Positions 27,683 to 33,925 of a stretch of 33,925 nt of DNA are shown here, piece by piece. Within the stretch, counting starts at the first letter, position 1. Each line of letters opens with the position of its first letter. Source of the stretch: Rubrivivax sp. (GTDB lineage Bacteria > Pseudomonadota > Gammaproteobacteria > Burkholderiales > Burkholderiaceae_C); the NCBI GenBank assembly GCA_026125665.1, contig JAHCKS010000059.1, positions 1 through 33,925 of the forward strand. Direction: 5' to 3'. The position numbers and the translations under genes are program-made. Below the pieces are notes generated by a model. It made no database searches, was not told the origin of the DNA, and saw nothing but the letters and a program-made list of their open reading frames with translations.

Positions 27683-28015
27683 TCAGTGCCAGAGCACCCT
27701 GGTGCCATCGAGCAGCCGCTCGACCACGACATCGAGCGGCGCCGCCGACACCCCGGGCGCGAGGCGCGCCGCGCCGATGCCGCGTTCGGCGAGCGAGAAG
27801 CTGTCGGCGAACACGGGCACGCCGGCCGCGTGCAGGCGCGCCAGGTCGGTGGTGCGGGCGCCACGGCGTGCCGCGAACACGCCGTTGTTGACCAGCATCA
27901 CGCTGGCCGGCTGGCCGGCCGCGGCCAGTGCGAGCGCGAAGCTCGTGCACCAGCCGCCACCCGCGGGTGCGAACGGGTCGCGCGATTCGATCAGCATCCA
28001 CGACGACGAGGTCAT
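27683..28015 (-). CDS. DsrE/TusB-like protein, first gene of the sulfur operon
   Basis: 110 residues, cytosolic. ASVMLVNNGVFAARRGA (about 31-47) and GVPVFADSFSLAERGI (about 59-74) align with TusB/DsrH (LLLQDGV...ALNEDLIARGL) and other short DsrE-like proteins. The single cysteine is C23 in GGWCTSF; whether it is redox-active is unknown. It ends in LWH. AAGGAGAA is a strong ribosome site and favours ATG 28015 over an upstream in-frame ATG at 28057. It lies 21 bp before the TusD-like gene. With its two neighbours it makes a trio resembling TusBCD/DsrEFH in size and fold, but in a different order and without dsrAB. Confidence 0.8.
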   Translation of the reverse strand: MTSSSWMLIESRDPFAPAGGGWCTSFALALAAAGQPASVMLVNNGVFAARRGARTTDLARLHAAGVPVFADSFSLAERGIGAARLAPGVSAAPLDVVVERLLDGTRVLWH

Positions 28016-28060
28016 GCGGTTTCTCCTTGCGGTTCGGGTCGTTCGGGTGAGGGCCACCCG

Positions 28061-28131
28061 CGGGAACGCAGGCTAGGAGGGCAGCGTTCCGCGCCGTTCC
28101 GCGGCGTCCCGTCGTCCCGCGCCGTCCTGCC
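28061..28131. promoter_or_regulatory. Phased direct repeats in the divergent promoter region
   Basis: On the plus strand CGTTCCGCG occurs at 28085 and 28095, CGTCCCG at 28105, CGTCCCGCG at 28113 and CGTCCTGCC at 28123: five related copies with steps of 10, 10, 8 and 10. An inverted half (GGGAACG) lies at 28062. On the minus strand TAGCCT (28075-28070) is a possible -10 for the sulfur operon, and the two best copies would straddle its -35 position. Further down, GTTCGGGT is repeated at 28032 and 28041 inside the leader. Short direct repeats at one helical turn are the kind of site SARP-type regulators use, and such a regulator starts at 28210. Binding is inferred. Confidence 0.55.
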
Positions 28132-28209
28132 GACGAAGGGCGGGCGCGGCGGCGACAAGCGCGCGGCGCTGCGGGCGCCGGCGTACATTGGCGCGCCCGG
28201 TTCCGTCCG

Positions 28210-31200
28210 GTGGCGTGGCGGCGGACGCGTCCGGCCGCGGCCGGACGACAAAGCCCGGCGCCGCGCCTGGCCCGCGCCCGCCGCCTCGCCGAGAACGACG
28301 ATCCCGCTGCACCTTGCTCGCTTCGCCTTTACGGCAGCCCCGTCGTCGCGCGGAGCGGCGGTGCGGCCCCACCCTGGCCGGCGCAGCGGCGCACGGCGCT
28401 GCTGGCGCTGCTGGCGCTGCGCGGCGACTGGGTGCCGCGGCGCGACCTCGCCGCACTGCTGTGGCCCGGCCTGCCGCGCGCCCGTGCGCTGACGAATCTG
28501 CGCAAGGCTTGGCACTTCGCGCACGAGCTCGTGCGCGGCTCGGGCCTGCAGGCGCCGCTCGAGGCGACCGCCGACGCGTTGCGCTGGGCGCCGCCGAGCG
28601 ACGCGCAGCGGTTCGAGCGGGCGCAGCGCGATGGCCGCTGGGCCGACGCGCTGGCGGCGCAGGACGGCGTGCTGCTCGACGGGCTCGACGACCCCGACAA
28701 CGCCGCCTGGACCGAGTGGCTGCACGCCGAGCGCGCGCAGCACCGGCGCGACTGGCACGTCGCCGCGCGCGCCCGGCTGGCCCAGCTGGCCGACGACCCG
28801 CCGCGCGCGCAGACGCTGGCGCGCGCGCTGCTGGCCGACGATCCGCTGGACGAGGACGCGATGGTCGCGCTGCTCGGCGCGCAGCGTGCCGCGCAGCGAC
28901 ACGCCGAGCAGCGCGAGACCTACCGTGCCTACGCGCAGCGGCTCGACGACGAGCTCGGCGTCGAGCCGTCGGCGCGCGTGCGGGCGCAGCTCGCCGGCAC
29001 GTCACCGGCCGCCGCCGGCCTGATCGGCCGCGCGGCCGAGCTGGCCGCGCTGCGCGCGCTGCTGGGCGAAGGCGGCCCGCGGCTCGTCACGATCGTCGGG
29101 CCGGGCGGCATGGGCAAGAGTGCGCTGCTGAAGGCGCTGCTGCGCCAGGGCACCGCGCACCACGGCGCGCGCTGGCTCGCGCTGGACGACCTGCTGAACG
29201 CGGCGCAGGCGGCGCTCAGGCTGTGCGGCGAGCTCGGCGTGCAGCCGCATGCGGGCGAGTCGCCGCAGCAGGCGGCCAGCCGCGCGCTGGCCGAGTCGGC
29301 CGCCGGCGCGCCGCTGCTGGCGCTGGACAACTGCGAGCACCTGGCCGGCGTCGCACCGCTGGTGCAGGCCTGGCTCGATGCCGCGCCGCGGCTGCGCATC
29401 GTCGCCACCTCGCGCGAGCGCCTGGGCGTGCCCGGCGAAAAGCTGCTCGAGCTGCGCGGCCTGTCGCTGCCGGCCGCGCACGCGGGCTCGGCCGATGCGC
29501 TGGACAGCGACGCGGTGCGGCTGTTCGTGGCCGGAGCCCGCAACGTGCAACCCGACTTCGATGCCGGCCGCGAAGGGCCGGCGATGGCGGCGCTCGTGCG
29601 TTCGCTCGGCGGGCTGCCGCTGGCGCTGCTGCTGGCCGCGCACTGGGTGCGGCGGCTGACGGTGGCGGAGATCGGTGCCGAGCTGCGGCAGTCCCTGGCG
29701 CTGCTGGCCAGCGCCGAAGAGGGCGACGAGCGCCCGGAGCACCGCAGCGTCGAGGCGACGTTCGCGCGCTCGTGGCAGCGGCTGGCGGCGCACGAGCAGC
29801 GCGTGCTGGCCGCGCTGTCGGTGTTCCCCGGCAGCTTCACGCTCGCCGCCGCGGCCGACGTGGCACGCACCAGCCCGCCGCTGCTCGGCGCGCTGGCGGA
29901 CAAGTCGCTGCTGCACTTCGAGCCGGCAGGGCGCGTGGCGCTGCACCCGCTGATCCGCCGTTATGCCGCCGCCAGGCTGCGCGACGGCGCCGGTGAACGC
30001 GAGCGCCTGGCGCTGTACTTCCTGCGCTGGCTGGCGCAGCTCGCGCCGCGCGCCGGCAAGGGCGACAGCGAGGCGATCGACGAGATCGGCCGCGAGCTGG
30101 AGAACTGCCGCCAGGCCTGGGCTTGGGGCGTGGCGCAGCGCCACTTCGGCCCGCTCGGCGATGCGGTGGGGGCGTTGCGGCACTTCTTCGTCGTGCGCGC
30201 GCAGATGACCGAGGGGCTGTCGCTGTTGCAGACGGCGCGCTGCAGCGACGCGCCGCCGGAGTTCGTGGCGCGGCTGGAGACGGCGCTGGGGCAGCTGTGC
30301 TACCGCTGCCATCGCCTGCCCGAGGCCGAGGAGGCGGCGCGCCGCGGCATCGCGGCGGCGCGCGCCGCCGGCCGCCGGGAGCTTCTGGCGCAGTGCCTGA
30401 GCGTGCTCGGTGTCAGCGCCTACCAGCGCGGGCAGGCACCGGCGGCGCGCCGCCTGCTCGAGCGGGCCTTGACGCATGCACGTGCCGCCGGCGACCAGGC
30501 CGCCTTCTCGCTCGCGCAGGCCAACCTGGCGCTGGTCGAGCGCGAACTGGGCCACGTGGAACAGGCGCTGTCGATCATGGCCGAGTGGCTGCCGGTGCAG
30601 CGTGCCGCGGGCGACTGGCTGCGTGTCACGCTGGGGCTGTCGAACCAGGGGCTGATGCTGCTGGACCTCGGCCGCTTCGCGCAGGCCGAGGAGGCGCTGA
30701 CCGAGGGCCTGCGCCTGTGCGACGAACACCGGCTCGACGCCGCGCGCACCGGGCTCATGGTCAACCTCGCCGAGACCCTCGTGCAACTCGGCCGCCTGGA
30801 CGAGGCCGAGGCGATGTGCCGGCGCACGCTGGAGCTGCTGGCCGGCGGCCAGCGGCCGGAGATCGCGGCGCAGGCGCGCAACGTGCTCACGCACGCGGCG
30901 CTGGCCAGAGGCGACATGTCCGCGGCGCGCCGACGCGTTCGCGAGGCCGCCGAGGCGGCGCTGCGCACGCAGCTGGTCGCCTCGCTGCTCGAGGTGGTGC
31001 TCTGCGACGCCCTCGTGCGCTTGAGCGAGCGCGATGTCGAGACGGCGCGCCGGCAGCTCGCCTGGTACCTGACGCAGCCGCGGCTGGAGGTGCCGGACCG
31101 GCGGCGTGCGACCGAGGCACTGAACGCCCTGCCGTCCGCGCGGCCGGGTGCGCGGCCGGGTGCGCGCCCGGCGGGGCGCGCGGAGGCGCCGCCGCTGGAG

Positions 31201-31239
31201 CTGCGGTCGCTCGTGCGGGCCATCGCCGGCGGGCGATGA
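28210..31239 (+). CDS. SARP-type winged-helix/BTAD/STAND ATPase transcriptional regulator
   Basis: 1009 residues from GTG 28210, the best visible start though its ribosome site is weak. A winged-helix DNA-binding domain (about 37-105: LRLYGSP...RRTALLALLALRG...RRDLAALLWP) is followed by a BTAD helical domain (about 130-262). A STAND-type ATPase carries Walker A GPGGMGKS (297-304), Walker B LLALDNCEHL (369-378) and sensor VATSRERLG (398-406). The rest, about 620-960, is helical and TPR-like with repeated Ala/Leu pairs. This is the AfsR/MalT-like plan: ligand or protein signal, ATP-driven assembly, then activation. It is divergent from the sulfur operon, with direct repeats between, so control of that operon is the simplest inference. 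The signal is unknown. Confidence 0.88.
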   Translation: MAWRRTRPAAAGRQSPAPRLARARRLAENDDPAAPCSLRLYGSPVVARSGGAAPPWPAQRRTALLALLALRGDWVPRRDLAALLWPGLPRARALTNLRKAWHFAHELVRGSGLQAPLEATADALRWAPPSDAQRFERAQRDGRWADALAAQDGVLLDGLDDPDNAAWTEWLHAERAQHRRDWHVAARARLAQLADDPPRAQTLARALLADDPLDEDAMVALLGAQRAAQRHAEQRETYRAYAQRLDDELGVEPSARVRAQLAGTSPAAAGLIGRAAELAALRALLGEGGPRLVTIVGPGGMGKSALLKALLRQGTAHHGARWLALDDLLNAAQAALRLCGELGVQPHAGESPQQAASRALAESAAGAPLLALDNCEHLAGVAPLVQAWLDAAPRLRIVATSRERLGVPGEKLLELRGLSLPAAHAGSADALDSDAVRLFVAGARNVQPDFDAGREGPAMAALVRSLGGLPLALLLAAHWVRRLTVAEIGAELRQSLALLASAEEGDERPEHRSVEATFARSWQRLAAHEQRVLAALSVFPGSFTLAAAADVARTSPPLLGALADKSLLHFEPAGRVALHPLIRRYAAARLRDGAGERERLALYFLRWLAQLAPRAGKGDSEAIDEIGRELENCRQAWAWGVAQRHFGPLGDAVGALRHFFVVRAQMTEGLSLLQTARCSDAPPEFVARLETALGQLCYRCHRLPEAEEAARRGIAAARAAGRRELLAQCLSVLGVSAYQRGQAPAARRLLERALTHARAAGDQAAFSLAQANLALVERELGHVEQALSIMAEWLPVQRAAGDWLRVTLGLSNQGLMLLDLGRFAQAEEALTEGLRLCDEHRLDAARTGLMVNLAETLVQLGRLDEAEAMCRRTLELLAGGQRPEIAAQARNVLTHAALARGDMSAARRRVREAAEAALRTQLVASLLEVVLCDALVRLSERDVETARRQLAWYLTQPRLEVPDRRRATEALNALPSARPGARPGARPAGRAEAPPLELRSLVRAIAGGR

Positions 31240-31312
31240 GCGGCTCGGCCGCCGAGGCATGCCCGACGCAATGCGCGCCGCTTGCGGTGCGTGGGCCCGG
31301 CGGCAGCGCTGC

Positions 31313-32269
31313 TCAGCGCGCCGGCCGGCCGCTGGCAAGCTCGCGCTCGAGCTCGGCGATCAGCGCGCGCGCCTCGTCGCCTTCCGGAATCGCCCGCCCG
31401 CTGTCGCGCCACTGAACGGCGTTCTTGAAGCCGTGCACCTGCGCCTGGCGGCGGAACCACAGGCCTTCGGGGTTGTGCCGCGTGACGCCGTCGAAGAGCG
31501 TGGCGAACATCTGCGTCTGCTCCAGCCCCATCGTCAGCATCGCCTGGTTGACGACCATCTTGTGCATCGCCAGGTGCGCACGCGGCACGCCGGCGATGCG
31601 GCGGGCCAGCGCGAGCGTCGCCGGCTCGAGCTCCGCCACCGGCACCGACATCGTCGCCAGGCCCCAGGCGGCGGCGGTGCGGCCGTCGATCATGTCGCCG
31701 GTGAACATCAGCTGCTTGGCGCGCATCGGGCCGAGGCGGTAGGTCCACATCGCCGTCGTCGGGCAGCCCCACACGCGCACCGGCGGATAACCGATCTTCG
31801 CGTCGTCGGCCATCACCAGCAGGTCGCAGCACATTGCGATGTCGCTGCCGCCGGCCAGCGCCACGCCGTGCACCATGGCGATGGTCGGCTTGCGGCAGCG
31901 CCACAGCGCCATGAAGTCCTCGGTGTAGCGCTTCATCACCGCGTAGTCCTCGGTCGGCTCCCACGGCTGCCGCTCCTGCTGGCAGGGGTGCTCGGCACGG
32001 CCGGCGCCGAACTCCTGCAGGTCGTAGCCGGCGCAGAAGGCGCGGCCGGCGCCGGCCAGCACGATGACGTGCACGTCGTCGTCGGCCTCGGCCTGCTGCA
32101 CCGCGGCGCGGATCTCGCCGGGCACCTGCTCGTTGATGGCGTTCAGCCGCGCCGGGCGGTTCAGCGTCAGGCGGGCGATGCGCGGCTCCGCGGGCTGCGT
32201 GGCGAGCGTGAGGGTGGTGTAGCTTGCGCTGCCGGTGGTGGCGCGGGGGCCGGGCTGGGCGGAACTCAT
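31313..32269 (-). CDS. Crotonase-fold protein lacking the usual catalytic glutamates
   Basis: 318 residues from ATG 32269, supported by GGGAGCC; a longer open frame to 32323 has no such site. The crotonase core runs from about 18 to 230, with the oxyanion-hole segment AFCAGYDLQEF (78-88). In hydratases a Glu follows GGG; here GGSDIAMCCD has D143. The second Glu of (F)GxPE is replaced: IGYPPVRVWGCP has P163. The mutated pair argues against ordinary enoyl-CoA hydratase activity. Other crotonases use the same fold as isomerases, hydrolases or dehalogenases, so the reaction is open. It is convergent with the regulator and divergent from the DUF6600-like gene. Confidence 0.85.
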   Translation of the reverse strand: MSSAQPGPRATTGSASYTTLTLATQPAEPRIARLTLNRPARLNAINEQVPGEIRAAVQQAEADDDVHVIVLAGAGRAFCAGYDLQEFGAGRAEHPCQQERQPWEPTEDYAVMKRYTEDFMALWRCRKPTIAMVHGVALAGGSDIAMCCDLLVMADDAKIGYPPVRVWGCPTTAMWTYRLGPMRAKQLMFTGDMIDGRTAAAWGLATMSVPVAELEPATLALARRIAGVPRAHLAMHKMVVNQAMLTMGLEQTQMFATLFDGVTRHNPEGLWFRRQAQVHGFKNAVQWRDSGRAIPEGDEARALIAELERELASGRPAR

Positions 32270-32325
32270 CGAGGGCTCCCGAGGTCTGTCGTGGCACCGA
32301 GCATCGGCCAGCGTGTCGCGCACCG

Positions 32326-32355
32326 CCCGCGTGGAAACACGGCTTTACACGCGGG
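32326..32355. promoter_or_regulatory. Inverted repeat between divergent genes
   Basis: CCCGCGTG (32326-32333) and CACGCGGG (32348-32355) are perfect complements 14 bp apart, with AAA/TTT inside adding three more pairs after one mismatch. A nested CGTG-GAAA-CACG sits in the left half. It lies midway in the 145-bp region between the crotonase gene and the exported protein gene. It could be an operator or an RNA hairpin in the crotonase leader. Confidence 0.45.
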
Positions 32356-32414
32356 ACACCCCACCGGATGGGTGCTTCGGTCATCGTTGCGCCCGGCGCA
32401 CGCGTTCGAGGCAC

Positions 32415-33925
32415 ATGGACCAACCACGCTCCCAGACAGCCGCGCGCGGCTTCGTGCCCGCCGCGCGGCCCGGGCCCCGTGCACGCGGGTTCGCCACGCT
32501 GATGCTCGGGCTGGCCGCCGGCGCCTTGCTCTGGGCGGCTGCCGGCGCGGTGCGCGCCACCGGGTCGGCGGGCGCAGCGGCAGCCGAAGCCGACCCGCCG
32601 GGGCGCGTCGGGCGCATCGTCGACATCCAGGGCAACGTGTCCCTCTACGACCACCAGGACGAGCGCTGGAGCGACGCCGAGCGCAACCGGCCGCTGACCA
32701 CCGGCGACCGGCTCTCGACGACCGGCGGCGCGCGGGTCGACGTGCGCATCGGCTCCACGGTGCTGCGGCTGGGCGGTGGCACCGAGCTCGAGGTGCTGCG
32801 GCTGGACGACGAGCGCATGGTCTTCAGCCTCGCCGCCGGCGAACTGGCGCTGCGCGTGCGCTCGCGCGAGATGGCCTCCGAGATCGAGGTGGTCACCGAC
32901 GAGGCCCGGCTGCTGCCGCTGCGCGCCGGGCACTACCGCATCGACCGCCGCAACGACACCACCTGGGCCGGCAGCTGGGTCGGCGACCTGCGCGTCGACG
33001 ACGCGCGGCGCCTCACCGCCGGCACCGGCCAGCGGCTGGAGCTCTTTCGCGACGTGCGCAGCGGCGAGTTGCGCCACGTCTGGCGCGGCCTGCCCGACGA
33101 CGATTTTGCGGCCTGGGTGCGTGCCGAGGACCAGCGCGACGAGCGTCTGGCGCGATCGAGCCACGTCTCGCCGGAGATGACCGGCGCCGAGGACCTCGAC
33201 CGCTGGGGCCAGTGGGAGCGCCACCCCGACTACGGCACCGTGTGGTACCCCTACGAGGTGCGCAGCGGCTGGGCGCCGTACCGCTACGGCCGCTGGGTGT
33301 GGGTGCACCCCTGGGGCTGGACCTGGGTGGACGAGGCGCCCTGGGGCTTCGCGCCGTTCCACTACGGGCGTTGGGTCCACTGGCGCGGCCGCTGGTGCTG
33401 GGCACCTGGCGGCTACGTGCAGCGGCCGGTGTACGCGCCGGCACTCGTGGCCTGGGTCGGCGGGCCCGCATTCAGCGTGTCGGTGAATATCGGCGCGCCG
33501 ATCGGCTGGGTGCCTCTGGCGCCGCGCGAGTGGTACGTGCCGTACTACCGCGTGACTCCCGTGTACATCGACCGCGTGAACCGCCATCCGCGTTTCCACG
33601 ACCCGCGGCATCCGCGCACCGTGCCCACGGGTCCCATCGCCTACACGAACCAGGGCGTGCCCGGCGCGGTGACGGTGGTGTCGCGCGACGTGCTGGCGCG
33701 CCGCGAGCCGGTGGCGCGCGCCGTGGTGAACGTGCCCGACGTGCACCGCGCGCCGCTCGTGCAGGCTGCGCCGCCTCCGGTGGTGCGGGTGCCGACGGTG
33801 CGCACGGCCCCGCCGCGCGACGCGGCGGCCGACGACGGGCGCAGCGGCTTCGGTGCCGACCGGCGCGATCGGGCCGATCGGCCCGATCGTCGGGAGGGCC
33901 GCGACGAAGGTCGCGGCGTGCGCGA
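32415..33925 (+). CDS. FecR/DUF6600-like exported protein, cut by the right edge
   Basis: At least 503 codons, open to the window end. An N-terminal hydrophobic segment (about 26-52: FATLMLGLAAGALLWAAAGAV) is a signal or anchor. Residues about 60-165 (GRVGRIVDIQGNVSLYD, LTTGDRLSTTGGARVDVRIG) are a FecR-like beta domain. Residues about 255-340 are extremely Trp/Tyr-rich with repeated GRW/WVH/PWG units (YGRWVWVHPWGWTWVDEAP), the DUF6600 pattern. The tail becomes basic and Asp/Arg-rich (RRDRADRPDRREGR). Family role unknown; probably envelope-associated. No FecI-type sigma factor or TonB receptor is nearby, so a classical FecR function is not supported. The ATG lacks a strong ribosome site. Confidence 0.83.
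   Translation, partial: MDQPRSQTAARGFVPAARPGPRARGFATLMLGLAAGALLWAAAGAVRATGSAGAAAAEADPPGRVGRIVDIQGNVSLYDHQDERWSDAERNRPLTTGDRLSTTGGARVDVRIGSTVLRLGGGTELEVLRLDDERMVFSLAAGELALRVRSREMASEIEVVTDEARLLPLRAGHYRIDRRNDTTWAGSWVGDLRVDDARRLTAGTGQRLELFRDVRSGELRHVWRGLPDDDFAAWVRAEDQRDERLARSSHVSPEMTGAEDLDRWGQWERHPDYGTVWYPYEVRSGWAPYRYGRWVWVHPWGWTWVDEAPWGFAPFHYGRWVHWRGRWCWAPGGYVQRPVYAPALVAWVGGPAFSVSVNIGAPIGWVPLAPREWYVPYYRVTPVYIDRVNRHPRFHDPRHPRTVPTGPIAYTNQGVPGAVTVVSRDVLARREPVARAVVNVPDVHRAPLVQAAPPPVVRVPTVRTAPPRDAAADDGRSGFGADRRDRADRPDRREGRDEGRGVR

Noticed and set aside
26836-28015. True DsrEFH of a reverse dissimilatory sulfite reductase cluster
   Set aside because: Size and fold fit, but gene order and cysteine positions differ and there is no dsrAB, dsrC, dsrMKJOP or tusA in the window. 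I call them DsrE-superfamily only.
28085-28131. CRISPR or tandem satellite
   Set aside because: The repeat unit is 9-10 bp with no spacers and only five copies; it fits protein-binding iterons, not an array.
31275-31319. Terminator between the regulator and the crotonase gene
   Set aside because: Only weak stems are present (GCGCCGC-TT-GCGGTGC with a wobble, and a 6-bp stem over the crotonase stop) and there is no T tract; not strong enough to list.
30420-33746. A 1108-codon minus-strand frame spanning the regulator, crotonase and DUF6600-like genes
   Set aside because: It crosses gene boundaries of both strands and uses the wrong frame of the crotonase gene.
32415-33925. Classical FecR anti-sigma regulator
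   Set aside because: No FecI sigma factor or TonB receptor nearby, and the Trp/Tyr-rich DUF6600-like part dominates; only the N-terminal beta region resembles FecR.

Overview
High-GC chromosomal DNA, dense with genes, most like a betaproteobacterium of the order Burkholderiales (Rubrivivax / Methylibium / Leptothrix-like relatives). The basis is the codon bias, the DUF4148-like secreted protein, the LigA sequence style ([10 protein letters not shown]), the stacked beta-oxidation paralogues and a flavocytochrome c sulfide dehydrogenase. This is inference from family knowledge; no rRNA or other taxonomic marker is present. I saw no tRNA, IS element, integrase, phage gene or CRISPR array.

Layout. 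(1) 1-1435, minus: a 2,4-dienoyl-CoA-reductase-like flavin oxidoreductase, probably coupled by a GTGA overlap to a gene that runs off the left edge. (2) 1695-3529, plus: three small exported proteins. Two are paralogues carrying three copies in all of an unrecognised C-x16-C module; the third is DUF4148-like. A strong 13-bp hairpin closes the block. (3) 3671-21557, plus: a long lipid/acyl-CoA and detoxification region. It holds a bifunctional enoyl-CoA hydratase/3-hydroxyacyl-CoA dehydrogenase behind a palindromic operator, an M20 peptidase, a thiolase, a haloalkane dehalogenase, two hotdog thioesterases, an acyl-CoA dehydrogenase, two SDRs, a CurA-like reductase, an ElaA-like acetyltransferase, AidB and a GST. 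Many are joined by 4-bp stop/start overlaps. ligA and def follow. (4) 28015-21771, minus: an eight-gene sulfur/redox operon. It encodes three DsrE/TusBCD-superfamily proteins, a monohaem cytochrome c (FccA-like), a Tat-exported flavocytochrome c sulfide dehydrogenase flavoprotein (FccB-like), a dihaem cytochrome c peroxidase, an MFS transporter and a PhzF-like protein. (5) 28210-31239, plus: a divergent SARP-type winged-helix/BTAD/STAND-ATPase/TPR regulator. The shared intergenic region carries five phased direct repeats (CGTYCCGCG, about 10-bp period). (6) 31313-32269, minus: a crotonase-fold protein lacking the usual catalytic glutamates. (7) 32415 to the right edge, plus: a partial FecR/DUF6600-like exported protein.

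How the parts work together. The plus-strand block reads as beta-oxidation of unusual or xenobiotic acyl chains: dehydrogenation, hydration, NAD-dependent oxidation, thiolysis and thioesterase release, with dehalogenase, GST and reductases beside it. The minus-strand block reads as periplasmic sulfide oxidation (FccAB) linked to cytosolic persulfide relay proteins (DsrE-like) and a peroxidase. Its neighbour regulator has the architecture of activators that bind short direct repeats near the -35 region, and such repeats lie between them. This regulator-iteron-DsrE/Fcc module is the best candidate for an undescribed system here. Two large imperfect intergenic palindromes (8621-8736 and 21558-21716) look like dispersed repeat elements.
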